A DNA stretch of 48,451 nucleotides from Candidatus Endomicrobium neocapritermitis. GTDB taxonomy: Bacteria > Elusimicrobiota > Endomicrobiia > Endomicrobiales > Endomicrobiaceae. Of this stretch, positions 23,821 through 32,694 are shown in pieces. The translations under genes were made by a program, and so were the position numbers. The stretch is taken from NCBI GenBank assembly GCA_009778325.1, contig WRJZ01000034.1, positions 1 to 48,451 on the forward strand, written 5' to 3'. A model generated the notes under the pieces. That model had not been told where the DNA came from, did no database searches, and worked only from the letters and a program-made list of their open reading frames with translations. Each line of letters starts with the position of its first letter. Position 1 is the stretch's first letter.

Positions 23821-26487
23821 TTAACGGTTTTTGCAAAATTTATTTTCTTTACATTTTTCAACAAGCTGTGAAAAACCTTTCCACACTTCAACAAACACAA
23901 GAGGGAAAACAGATAACAATATCGCGATAATCCAGTGCGTTAAACTTATCTTAACAAGATAGAAAATATCCGTTACGGATTCTATCAAAACTACTCCGAC
24001 CATTATTGCTACCGAAAACATTGCGCTCCAAAACAACGGTTTATTTGAGAACCAGCCGATTTGAAAAATGGATTTCTTAGCGCTTCTGACATTAAAAACG
24101 TGCACAACCGAAGAAAGCCCCAAAATCAAAAATGCCATAGTTTGTCCTACTCTGTGGGACGGCTCTATGCCTCCGGCGTTTATAGTAACGAATTTACCTA
24201 TATAAAAACCCACAAACACTACAATACTGCATACTGCGGACATTACGCCTATTCTTAGGGCATAGCCGTCCGCGAAGACACTGCTTTTTATGGGCATGGG
24301 CTTTTTATCCATTATATCGTCTTCGCCTTCTTCGCGGCTAAGCATGAACCCGGGTATGCCGTCCGCCACGGTGTTAACAAATAGCAAATGTATCGCGGCT
24401 AAGGGAATTCCCCAATGAAGAGCAAAAGCGGTAATCATTACTATTATTTCGGAAATGTTGCAGGTTAAAAGAAAGTAAACAGTTTTTCTTATATTATCAT
24501 AAGCTTTTCTTCCTTCTTTTACCGCAGCGACAATAGTGGAGAAATTATCATCCGTCAAAACTATCGACGCCGCGCTTTTGGCAACATCAGTGCCGGTTAT
24601 GCCCATAGCAGTGCCGACATCCGCGGCTTTCAGGGCAGGAGCGTCATTGACGCCGTCTCCTGTCATTGCTACAACTTCGTTATTAGCCTGCCATGCCTGA
24701 ACAATCCTTATTTTATCTTCAGGGCTGACTCTGGCATATACCGCGTACTGTCTGACGTTTTGTTTAAGTTCTTCATCCGTTAAAACGCTGAGTTCTTCTC
24801 CGGTTATGGTTTTGTCGCCTTCTTCAAGTATTCCTATTTCGGCGGCAATGGCAGACGCGGTTATAGCATGGTCGCCCGTTATCATGACTGTTTTTATTCC
24901 TGCGTTTTTCGCGTAAGCTACGGATTGAACGCTTTCCGGCCTTGGCGGATCTATCATTCCTATAAGCCCCGCAAACTGCAGGTCTTTTTCCAATTCATCG
25001 ACATCCAAATCTTTAGGAAGCTTGTCATAATATTTTTCGGCAACGGCTATAACTCTTAACGCCTGTCCCGCAAACTCGTCATGAACTTTTGCTATAGCGT
25101 CTTTTTTCACCGCGCCTTTTTTTATCGAGATTCTGTCTATAGCGCCTTTGGTTATTGAAACATATCCGCCGGTTTCAAGATGATGAACCGTAGTCATCAA
25201 TTTTCTTTCGGAATCAAACGGTATTTCAAAAACTCTCGGAAACTTTGCCAGCAGTTCTTCTTTGCTTATGCCTTTTTCAAGCAAAAGGCGTATTATCGCG
25301 GTTTCAGTAGGGTCTCCGATGGCTTTTTCATGACCTTCGTCATCTATTTCTACGGTGGCGTTATTGGCAAGGCTTAATAATGAGAGAAGATGATGTTCGG
25401 CCTTGTCAAAATCCTCATCGGCTTTTTTAGGCTCATGCCCGGCAGCCCAAACGGCTTTTATGGTCATTTTATTTTGTGTCAGAGTGCCGGTTTTATCCGA
25501 ACATATAACCGAAGTATTGCCAAGAGTTTCCACGGCGTTTATTTTACGCACAACGGCGTTTCTTCTTGCCATTTTTTGAATGCTGTACACCAAAGTTATG
25601 GTAACTATAATCATTAATGTTTCGGGAACTGCCGCGACAGCCAAAGCAACCGCGAGCATAAACATATCCATAAGCTTTTCGCCGCGCATAACGCCTATAA
25701 CAAAAAATACCGCTGCGGACAATAAAGCGACAACCGTCATCAATTTGCCGATATATAACAGCCTTTTTTGCAAAGGAGTTTTAGATTTTTTCGTTTGATT
25801 TAAAAGGCCGGCTATCTTTCCGACTTCGGTTTCCATTCCGGTGCCGACTACAACGGCAGCGGTTCTGCCGTTTGTTATAAGACAGCCTGAAAACAGCATA
25901 TTAAGTCTGTCCCCGAGAGGCGCGTGTTCGTCAACTTTTGCGTCCGCGTCTTTTTCAACGGGCACGCTTTCGCCGGTTAAAATCGATTCGTCAACTTTCA
26001 AACCGGCGCTTGTTATTATTCTCGCGTCAGCCGGGATTTTATCTCCGGCTTCCAATACGAGTATATCTCCCGGAACAAGCTGCTTTACGTCAATTTTTTC
26101 TTTAACGCCGTTTCTTATTACGACCGTTACGTCGGCATTCATGTTCTTGAGAGCTTCAAGAGCTTTTTCAGCCCCGAGTTCCTGGCGCAGGCTCAGTATG
26201 GAGTTTATTATGACAATAGCTAAAATTATTATGGGTTCCGCGTAGCCGTGCCCCTCTTTTAAGGCTAAAAAACCGGAAATAACCACGGCTATTAAAAGTA
26301 TTATTATAGGCAGGTCCGAAATGGTGCGTAATATTTTTACAAAAATACTTTCTTTTTCTTCTTCTTCAAACTCATTTAAGCCTTTTACTCCCTGAATTTC
26401 CGCCGCCTGGTTGCTTGTAAGCCCTTTGTGAGGGTCTGTGTACAAAGCTTTAAAAATGTCTTCAAGTTTTTCCTGAGTCCATTTCAT
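23821..26487 (-). CDS. P-type (type II, Ca2+-ATPase-like) cation transporter, paralogue 1
   Basis: An inner-membrane ATP-driven cation pump of about 888 residues. In order: the N-terminal cation-ATPase domain (MKWTQEKLEDIFKALYTD), TM1-2, actuator TGESVPVEKDA, TM4 with AAVPETLMIIVT, the phosphorylation site CSDKTGTLTQNKM (about residue 330), nucleotide-binding GDPTETA and KGA, and hinge MTGDGVNDAPALKAADVG. TM4 reads PETLM instead of PEGLP. TM5 keeps the N..E pair (CNISEII) and TM6 keeps the acidic residue in NTVADGIPG, with Ala where SERCA has Thr. The start is ATG 26487, with AGAGGTGG upstream; three extra codons from a GTG are possible. Its leader contains a hairpin with T-run right after a promoter. 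The real ion is unproven. Confidence 0.92.
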   Translation of the reverse strand: MKWTQEKLEDIFKALYTDPHKGLTSNQAAEIQGVKGLNEFEEEEKESIFVKILRTISDLPIIILLIAVVISGFLALKEGHGYAEPIIILAIVIINSILSLRQELGAEKALEALKNMNADVTVVIRNGVKEKIDVKQLVPGDILVLEAGDKIPADARIITSAGLKVDESILTGESVPVEKDADAKVDEHAPLGDRLNMLFSGCLITNGRTAAVVVGTGMETEVGKIAGLLNQTKKSKTPLQKRLLYIGKLMTVVALLSAAVFFVIGVMRGEKLMDMFMLAVALAVAAVPETLMIIVTITLVYSIQKMARRNAVVRKINAVETLGNTSVICSDKTGTLTQNKMTIKAVWAAGHEPKKADEDFDKAEHHLLSLLSLANNATVEIDDEGHEKAIGDPTETAIIRLLLEKGISKEELLAKFPRVFEIPFDSERKLMTTVHHLETGGYVSITKGAIDRISIKKGAVKKDAIAKVHDEFAGQALRVIAVAEKYYDKLPKDLDVDELEKDLQFAGLIGMIDPPRPESVQSVAYAKNAGIKTVMITGDHAITASAIAAEIGILEEGDKTITGEELSVLTDEELKQNVRQYAVYARVSPEDKIRIVQAWQANNEVVAMTGDGVNDAPALKAADVGTAMGITGTDVAKSAASIVLTDDNFSTIVAAVKEGRKAYDNIRKTVYFLLTCNISEIIVMITAFALHWGIPLAAIHLLFVNTVADGIPGFMLSREEGEDDIMDKKPMPIKSSVFADGYALRIGVMSAVCSIVVFVGFYIGKFVTINAGGIEPSHRVGQTMAFLILGLSSVVHVFNVRSAKKSIFQIGWFSNKPLFWSAMFSVAIMVGVVLIESVTDIFYLVKISLTHWIIAILLSVFPLVFVEVWKGFSQLVEKCKENKFCKNR

Positions 26488-26539
26488 CTGAGCCACCTCT
26501 CTATATTAATTATGAATGATTGCTGTTGGAAAAGGCAAA

Positions 26540-26578
26540 ATAAAAAACGGAGTAAGCAGCTGCTGTACTTACCGTTTT
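26540..26578 (-). terminator. Hairpin with T-run at the 5' leader of ATPase 1 (terminator or attenuator)
   Basis: The minus strand reads AAAACGG-TAAGTA, a CAGCAGCTG loop, TTACT-CCG, then a T-run. The hairpin lies just downstream of the promoter at 26586-26615 and about 55 bases before the ATPase 1 start, so it is in that gene's leader. It could also end transcripts from ATPase 2, whose stop is about 145 bases upstream. Confidence 0.7.
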
Positions 26579-26585
26579 GGCCGTG

Positions 26586-26615
26586 ATTATAGCATATATC
26601 ATGAAAAACTGCGAA
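26586..26615 (-). promoter_or_regulatory. Extended -10 promoter for ATPase 1
   Basis: On the minus strand TTCGCA (26610-26615), an 18-base spacer ending TGC, and TATAAT (26586-26591). The TGN directly before TATAAT makes an extended -10. Predicted transcription begins about 7 bases further, at the hairpin. Confidence 0.65.
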
Positions 26616-26722
26616 TATAATAGCACAATTTCATATTTACACCGCGAATATGGAGGATAATAGATAAAATGTAAAAGGTAAAACCTGTTTCCTTGCCTGT
26701 AGTTAAGCCGTTGCCGTACCTA

Positions 26723-29380
26723 TTATTTGTTACTTATTACTTGTTCCTTTCCGGTTCCGCGCAGAAAATATTTTTCAATCTCAGCTGCAATTATAGCGAA
26801 AAAAGATAAGATTATTACTATAATCCAATGCGCCGGGCTTATTTGGGTAAGGTAAAACATTTCCGCTACGGGCTTTATAAGAGCTACCGCGAACAATATC
26901 GCGAACGTAAGCATCGCGCTCCAAAACAGCGGCGGGTTTGACATCCATCCGAGTTTAAAAATTGATTTCTTAATACTTCTTACATTAAAAATGTGCAAAA
27001 TCGCGGAAAAGCCTAAAACTAAAAACGCCATGGTTTTTCCTACTTGCGCGGACGGCATTATGCCGCCTGCTTCAATGGTTACAAACCTGCCTATATAAAA
27101 ACCTATAAGCGTTATAACGGTAAACGTCAGGGTCATAACCGTTAATTTTACGCCAAATCCGTCCGCGAAAACGCTTGAGCCTGCCGGAACGGGCTTTCTG
27201 TTCATCAGGTCGTCTTCGGCAAGCTCCCTGCTTAGCGCAAAGCCCGGCACTCCGTTTGCCACCGTGTTAATAAATAACAGCTGCAATGCCGTTAACGGAA
27301 CGCCCCAGCCTATGGCAAACCCCAAAATCATTATCAGTATTTCCGAAATATTGGTGCTTAAAAGAAAATAAACCGTTTTTCTTATATTGTCATAAGCTTT
27401 TCTTCCTTCTTTTACGGCCGCGACTATGGTGGCGAAATTGTCGTCCGTCAAAATCATTTCCGCGGCATTTTTTGACACATCCGTGCCTGTTATGCCCATA
27501 GCTGTGCCGACGTTCGCGGCTTTAAGGGCGGGCGCGTCGTTTACTCCGTCTCCGGTCATCGCCACTACTTCGTTATTAGCCTGCCACGCTTTAACTATTC
27601 TTATTTTATCTTCGGGGCTGACTCTCGCGTAAACCGCGTACTGCCTTATATTGTTTGCCAGTTCTTCGTCGGTTATATTGCTAAGATCGGTTCCCGTTAC
27701 GGTTTTATCGCCTTCTTCAAGTATTCCTATTTCTTTGGCGATTGCCGCTGCGGTTACGGCGTGGTCGCCGGTTATCATTACTGTTTTTATTCCGGCATTT
27801 TTTGCTTCGGCCACGGACAAAATGCTTTCCTCTCTGGGAGGATCTATCATGCCTATAAGTCCGACAAAGTGCAGATCTTTTTCCAATTCGTCAACGTCTA
27901 AATCTTTAGGGAGCTCGTCATAATGTTTCTCGGCAACGGCAATAACCCTTAAAGCTTGTCCGGCAAACCGGTCGTGAATTTGCAGTATCTCTTCTTTGGA
28001 GACGCCTTTTGTAACCGGAATTCTGTCAACCGCGCCTTTGGTTATTGAAATGTATCCTCCGCTTTCAAGATGATGAACGGTAGTCATTAATTTTCTTTCG
28101 GAATCAAACGGTATTTCAAAAACTTTCGGATATTTTGCCGTCAAATCTTTTTTATTTATTCCTTTATCATGCAAAAGGCGTATTATCGCGGTTTCGGTAG
28201 GGTCGCCTATGGCTTTTTCCTCGCCGTCATCTTCATTTTTTTCTATAACGGCGTTATTTGCAAGGCTTAATATCGTAAGAAGGTGCAGTTCCGCTTCGTC
28301 AAAACCGTCTTCCGCTTTTTTAGGTTCATGCCCGGCAGCCCAAACGGCTTTTATGGTCATTTTGTTTTGCGTAAGAGTGCCGGTTTTATCGGAACATATA
28401 ACCGACGTATTTCCAAGAGTTTCAACGGCGTTTATTCTGCGCACAACGGCATGTTTGGCCGCCATATTTTGAATGCCGTACACCAAAGTTAAAGTAACGA
28501 TAATCATTAACGTTTCAGGCACCGCGGCAACAGCCAAAGCGACCGCGAGCATAAGCATATCCATAACCTGTTCGCCGCGCCTAAGACCCATAACAAAAAA
28601 CAGCGCCGCTGAAAATAAAGCAGCCACCGTCATTACCTTGCCGATGGTAAAAAGTCTTTTTTGTAAAGGCGTTTTATCTTTTTTTGTATTGTTTAAAAGT
28701 CCCGCGATTTTGCCGACTTCGGTTTCCATCCCCGTATTAACGACAACAGCCAACGCCCTGCCGTTTGTTATAAGGCAGCTTGAAAACAGCATATTCAGCC
28801 TGTCGCCAAGAGGAGCGTCCGCGTCAACTTTAGCGTCCGCGTCTTTTTCAACGGGCACGCTTTCGCCAGTTAAAACGGCTTCGTCGACTTTTAAAGCGGC
28901 GCTTTCTACCAGTCTTGCGTCAGCCGGAATTTTATCGCCCGCTTTTAATACAAGAATGTCTCCGGGCACAAGCTGTTTTACGTCAACTTCTTCCTGAATT
29001 CCGTTTCTTATTACAACGGTCGTATCGGCATTCATTTTTCTTAAAGCTTCCAGCGCTCTTTCGGCGCCTATTTCCTGACGCAGGCTCAATACGGAATTTA
29101 TTATGACGATAGCCATAATCACTATCGGTTCAATCCATCCTTCGTTCGTTTTTAATGCCAGAAAACCGGAAATTACGACGGCTGATAAAAGTATTATTGT
29201 CGTTAAGTCCGATAAGGAACGCAGTATTTTTATAAAAAAGCTCTCTTTTTTCTCTTCTTCAAATTCATTTAAGCCTTTTATTTCCTGCGTTTCAGTCACC
29301 TGGTTGCTTGTAAGACCTTTGTGACTATCGGTGTATAAAGCTTTTAAAATATCTTCCGGTTTTTCCTGTGTCCATTTCAT
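26723..29380 (-). CDS. P-type (type II, Ca2+-ATPase-like) cation transporter, paralogue 2
   Basis: About 885 residues, clearly a duplicate of the neighbouring pump, with the same MKWTQEK start, TGESVPVEKDADAKVD, CSDKTGTLTQNKM and MTGDGVNDAPALKAANVG motifs, and the same PETLM in TM4. The key difference is in TM6: NTVANGVPG, so the acidic ligand (Asp800 in SERCA, GAC in paralogue 1) is Asn (AAC, complement of 27254-27256). The TM5 NISE pair is kept. This suggests a different ion or reduced ion binding. ATG 29380 is preferred because it matches the paralogue and follows AAAGG; the frame extends seven codons upstream. A divergent promoter region separates it from the GGDEF/EAL gene. Confidence 0.92.
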   Translation of the reverse strand: MKWTQEKPEDILKALYTDSHKGLTSNQVTETQEIKGLNEFEEEKKESFFIKILRSLSDLTTIILLSAVVISGFLALKTNEGWIEPIVIMAIVIINSVLSLRQEIGAERALEALRKMNADTTVVIRNGIQEEVDVKQLVPGDILVLKAGDKIPADARLVESAALKVDEAVLTGESVPVEKDADAKVDADAPLGDRLNMLFSSCLITNGRALAVVVNTGMETEVGKIAGLLNNTKKDKTPLQKRLFTIGKVMTVAALFSAALFFVMGLRRGEQVMDMLMLAVALAVAAVPETLMIIVTLTLVYGIQNMAAKHAVVRRINAVETLGNTSVICSDKTGTLTQNKMTIKAVWAAGHEPKKAEDGFDEAELHLLTILSLANNAVIEKNEDDGEEKAIGDPTETAIIRLLHDKGINKKDLTAKYPKVFEIPFDSERKLMTTVHHLESGGYISITKGAVDRIPVTKGVSKEEILQIHDRFAGQALRVIAVAEKHYDELPKDLDVDELEKDLHFVGLIGMIDPPREESILSVAEAKNAGIKTVMITGDHAVTAAAIAKEIGILEEGDKTVTGTDLSNITDEELANNIRQYAVYARVSPEDKIRIVKAWQANNEVVAMTGDGVNDAPALKAANVGTAMGITGTDVSKNAAEMILTDDNFATIVAAVKEGRKAYDNIRKTVYFLLSTNISEILIMILGFAIGWGVPLTALQLLFINTVANGVPGFALSRELAEDDLMNRKPVPAGSSVFADGFGVKLTVMTLTFTVITLIGFYIGRFVTIEAGGIMPSAQVGKTMAFLVLGFSAILHIFNVRSIKKSIFKLGWMSNPPLFWSAMLTFAILFAVALIKPVAEMFYLTQISPAHWIIVIILSFFAIIAAEIEKYFLRGTGKEQVISNK

Positions 29381-29475
29381 TGGCGCCGCCTTTAAAAACA
29401 TTTTAATTTAAAACAATAATCAGCTTACTTTTAGCAAAAATAGAAAGATAAGTACAATTTAAAATTCACAAAAAA

Positions 29476-29504
29476 TTCACAAAACGTTTTAAAAATATTA
29501 TAAT
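29476..29504 (+). promoter_or_regulatory. Sigma-70-type promoter of the GGDEF/EAL gene
   Basis: TTCACA (29476-29481), a 17-base spacer and a perfect TATAAT (29499-29504) lie about 77 bases before the start codon. The -35 is part of an 11-base direct repeat (ATTCACAAAAA at 29464 and 29475), possibly a regulator site. Confidence 0.7.
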
Positions 29505-29539
29505 TTTATATAATTACAGCTGATTCCGGCGAAATGCAG

Positions 29540-29556
29540 TCTTGAGCTAGGGTGTG
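29540..29556 (+). repeat. T1-like element end upstream of the GGDEF/EAL gene
   Basis: GTCTTGAGCTAGGGTGTG resembles the left boundary of the 275-bp element at 7423 (AGTTTAGCTAGGGTGTG) and the block before the Crp gene at 31849. Only the end is present; no second arm is seen nearby. It lies in the 5' leader just before the ribosome site. Confidence 0.5.
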
Positions 29557-29580
29557 TTAATACACTATAAAAGGAGTTGC

Positions 29581-31803
29581 ATGTATAAAATATCAGGTTT
29601 CAAGCACATCTTCGTATTGATTTTAATTGCGGCCGTTTTAGTATCGTTAAGCGCCGTTATGTATTGGAAATATCTGGACTCCGCGCTGATACAGAAAGAA
29701 AGCGCGAACTTATTTTCCGTAAGCCGCAACCTCGCAAAAAACTTTGACTACCAGATGGGCGCTAAACTTAAAGTTTTGGCTTCAGTAGGGGAATCGCTGG
29801 AAGGACTGCCTCGTATAGAAGACAAAAAAGGGCTTATGCTTTATCTTGCCCGCCAAAATCAGCGCGGCAATTTTGAGATGATGGGATTTCAGTTCCCGGA
29901 TGGCCGGGCTTATTTTTCTGACGGTTCCGTACGGCAGGATTTTCTCTCGGCCAAAGAGACGGCGGATACTTATGAGAATAACTACTATATCTCCGCGCCA
30001 AGGGATATGTCGGACCGCGGAAAAAGCATTATAACGGCTGTGCCGGTATATAGGAACGGCGCTAAAGCGGGAGTATTATTCGCGTCTCAGCCTGCCGTCT
30101 TTTACGAACAGCTCCTAAACTGCGAACTGCCTTTTGGGAATACCCAGTGGTTTATCTTAGGGCAGGACGGAGAAGTCATACTGGAACATTTTGACGCGAT
30201 GTATAATATATTGTATGGAACCAAATCCGCTGATATTTTTGACCTTAAATATTTATTGCAGGACACAGACCAAAAACGCGAAGGCATAGCGCAGCACTCT
30301 TTATACGGCGAAAATTATCTTGTATCGCATGTTCCTCTTGCATATAATAACTGGCGCTTGCTGTCATTGCGTTCCATGGATACCTTAGTCAACAGACCTC
30401 AAAAGCAATTGATGACTGCATTGTTTATGAGCGTGTCGATTATTATCGTATTATGTCTTTTGCTGCTGTTTATCATACACGGTTACAGGCAGCACAGCCT
30501 CGCCCTGTACCGCACCGGTTTTGTTGACCGGCTTACCGGTTTAGGCAACCACAATTATTTTCAGGTTAATTTCACTAAATCCGCAGACGCTTTCAGAAAA
30601 AGCGGGACGCCCTTTACGCTTACGGTAATAAATATAAGCAGATTCAAAGCCATTAATGATATTTACGGTTTTGAGCAGGGCGACATAATTTTAAAGCACG
30701 CGGCGCAAATTATGCGCGGAGAAGTCAAAGAAAACGAACTCCTGTGCCGTTCATCCGCGGACAGGTTTTTATTGCTGCTTTCATGCGGGAACCGCGATGA
30801 GTTTAAACTTCGCGTAGAAAAGATTTTGTCGGATATAAGGCATTTTTGCGAGAATGAAAAATTATGTTTTGAAATACCGATAAACGCCGGCGTATATATG
30901 GCCGACGAAGACATTCCGTTTTACATAATGATTGACCGCGCAAATATGGCTCTGAAGTCAGCCCGCCGCGCCGGGCAGACGTTTTCATTTTATAATGATG
31001 ATTACCGCAAACAGATTGATAACATAGCCGACATCGAAAGCAAAATGAACGCGGCTTTTGACGCTAAACAGTTTAAATTATTTTTACAGCCTAAATATAA
31101 TTTCAAAACCGGCCGCATTGAAAGCGCCGAAGCGCTGGCGCGCTGGCAGGATCCGCAGAAAGGGCTTATCACGCCCGATAAATTTATTCCGGTATTTGAA
31201 AAGAACGGTTTTGTGCTTAAGCTGGACATGTATATTCTGGAAGAAACGGTTAAACTGCTTGCGCGCAGAATAAGCGAGGGCCGGCGCGTGGTGCCTGTGG
31301 GGGTTAATTTTTCGCGTTTGCATTTGGAAGATCCGCGTTTTATAGATTCGCTAACGGAAATCGTAGACAGCTACAGCCTGCCTCATGAATTTATAGAACT
31401 TGAAATTACGGAAAGCATTGCTTTTGATAAATGGAAAACCATGCGTAATGTCGTCGACGAACTTCATGCGCGCGGATTTTCCGTGGCCATGGATGATTTC
31501 GGCTCGGGATATTCGTCTCTTAACACGCTTAAAGATTTGTATTTTGACTGCGTAAAACTGGACAAAGAGTTTCTTAACCGCGGAGAAAGCAGCGAGCGTA
31601 TGCGCCAAATTATAAGCAGCACCGTTGAAATGATTAAAAAGCTCGGCTGCCTTATTGTTACCGAAGGGGTTGAAACAAAAGAGCAGGCTGAATTTTTAAA
31701 AAATATCGGCTGCGACCAGGCCCAGGGATATATTTTCTCACGCCCTCTTCCTCCGGAAGATTTTGAAAAGCTTTTGGATGATGACATCGCAAAAACGGAA
31801 TAA
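29581..31803 (+). CDS. Membrane GGDEF/EAL protein, probable c-di-GMP phosphodiesterase
   Basis: Two membrane helices (about residues 7-27 and 280-300) flank a periplasmic Cache-like sensor of about 250 residues. The cytoplasmic GGDEF domain (about 325-480) is degenerate: SSADRF (30751-30768) replaces GGDEF, so cyclase activity is unlikely, though GTP could still bind. The EAL domain (about 490-740) keeps EALARW, the Asn in VNFSRL, ELEITES, DDFGSGYSS, KLDK, EGVET and GYIFSRP, so phosphodiesterase activity is likely. ATG 29581 follows AAGGAG by four bases; a longer frame from a GTG at 29554 lies in the leader repeat and is rejected. Placed between fimbrial and autotransporter genes, it probably tunes adhesion through c-di-GMP. 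Confidence 0.92.
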   Translation: MYKISGFKHIFVLILIAAVLVSLSAVMYWKYLDSALIQKESANLFSVSRNLAKNFDYQMGAKLKVLASVGESLEGLPRIEDKKGLMLYLARQNQRGNFEMMGFQFPDGRAYFSDGSVRQDFLSAKETADTYENNYYISAPRDMSDRGKSIITAVPVYRNGAKAGVLFASQPAVFYEQLLNCELPFGNTQWFILGQDGEVILEHFDAMYNILYGTKSADIFDLKYLLQDTDQKREGIAQHSLYGENYLVSHVPLAYNNWRLLSLRSMDTLVNRPQKQLMTALFMSVSIIIVLCLLLLFIIHGYRQHSLALYRTGFVDRLTGLGNHNYFQVNFTKSADAFRKSGTPFTLTVINISRFKAINDIYGFEQGDIILKHAAQIMRGEVKENELLCRSSADRFLLLLSCGNRDEFKLRVEKILSDIRHFCENEKLCFEIPINAGVYMADEDIPFYIMIDRANMALKSARRAGQTFSFYNDDYRKQIDNIADIESKMNAAFDAKQFKLFLQPKYNFKTGRIESAEALARWQDPQKGLITPDKFIPVFEKNGFVLKLDMYILEETVKLLARRISEGRRVVPVGVNFSRLHLEDPRFIDSLTEIVDSYSLPHEFIELEITESIAFDKWKTMRNVVDELHARGFSVAMDDFGSGYSSLNTLKDLYFDCVKLDKEFLNRGESSERMRQIISSTVEMIKKLGCLIVTEGVETKEQAEFLKNIGCDQAQGYIFSRPLPPEDFEKLLDDDIAKTE

Positions 31804-31848
31804 AAAGAGAAAAAACGCGCTTCTTTTTAAAAACATGCCTGCGCGGAT

Positions 31849-31869
31849 GCCGTCTTGAACCAGGGTGTG
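31849..31869 (+). repeat. T1-like element end upstream of the second Crp/Fnr gene
   Basis: CCGTCTTGAACCAGGGTGTG matches the block at 29540-29556 in 17 or so positions and the outer end of the 7423-7697 element. It lies 14 bases before the Crp/Fnr start codon. Confidence 0.5.
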
Positions 31870-31883
31870 CCGGCATAATTATA

Positions 31884-32549
31884 ATGAATATGAAAGAACA
31901 CATAGAAACAATAGCAAAGTGCCGCATTTTTGAAGGGATCTCTAAGTCAGAGATGGAGTCTCTGCTGCCTTACCTTAAACCTGATATTCGGAGATATAAA
32001 AAGGGCGAATATATAATAATGGCGGGTGACAAAGTTACGGATATATTCATCCTTTTGCGAGGCTGCGTGCAAATAATAAAAGAAGATATTTTAGGAGAAC
32101 GTACATTAATAGCGCAGTATCTGACCGGAGATTCTTTTTGCGAACCTTCCGTTAATTTGCCAAAATCCTCCGTCAACATCTGCGCCAGCGTTAATAGTGT
32201 CGTAATGGCTGTCCCTTTTGAAAATATTATAAATATGCATCCGTTTCTAATGCGCTTCCATTCAAAAATACTCAGAAACATAATTTCAATACTTTCATAT
32301 ATAGTCTTTAATGAAGTCGCGAAGCTTGACCATGTAAGCAAGCATAATATCAGAAAAAAGATATTTTCTTATCTTCTGGATGTAAAAAATAAAGCCGGCA
32401 ACAATGAATTTTTTATACCTTTCAGTAAAACGGATTTGTCGGATTACCTTTTTATAAACAGAAGCGCGATGACAAGAGAACTTTCCGCCATGAGAAAAGA
32501 TAAACTTATAAATTTTAAAGGAAGAAAGTTTACAATTAATATAGACTGA
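31884..32549 (+). CDS. Crp/Fnr family transcriptional regulator (paralogue B)
   Basis: 221 residues: an N-terminal cNMP-binding-like beta-roll (RRYKKGEYIIMAGDKVTDIF, about 33-52), a dimerisation helix, and a winged helix with the recognition segment FINRSAMTRELSAM (about 190-203). It has no Fnr-type Cys cluster. It resembles paralogue A (9421-10083) along the whole length, most strongly in the recognition helix. There is no clear ribosome site before ATG 31884; a second ATG two codons on is possible, and a TATAAT overlaps the start, so the message may be nearly leaderless. It sits directly upstream of the autotransporter cassette in the same direction and is its most likely regulator. Confidence 0.87.
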   Translation: MNMKEHIETIAKCRIFEGISKSEMESLLPYLKPDIRRYKKGEYIIMAGDKVTDIFILLRGCVQIIKEDILGERTLIAQYLTGDSFCEPSVNLPKSSVNICASVNSVVMAVPFENIINMHPFLMRFHSKILRNIISILSYIVFNEVAKLDHVSKHNIRKKIFSYLLDVKNKAGNNEFFIPFSKTDLSDYLFINRSAMTRELSAMRKDKLINFKGRKFTINID

Positions 32550-32602
32550 TAATATTACGTACAACGCATTTGCCGGAAAACGGTTGCCGTATTTCTTGTT
32601 TT

Positions 32603-32617
32603 GGTGCATACGCATCA
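32603..32617. promoter_or_regulatory. Operator candidate upstream of autotransporter 1
   Basis: GGTGCATACGCATCA is a near-palindrome that differs at one base from the site before autotransporter 2 (41187-41201) and aligns with the palindrome before Crp/Fnr paralogue A (10095-10108). A weaker related block, GGTGCATTCTCATGA, lies at 32659-32673. Confidence 0.55.
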
Positions 32618-32694
32618 TTTTTTTTGTTTTCAATTTAATTGAATATATTTTTAAAGTCGGTGCATTCTCATGACAAAATCGGGGAGAGGTAAAA

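Noticed and set aside
29554-29580. Upstream GTG start for the GGDEF/EAL gene
   Set aside because: It lies within a repeat-like leader, and AAGGAG is placed for ATG 29581 instead.
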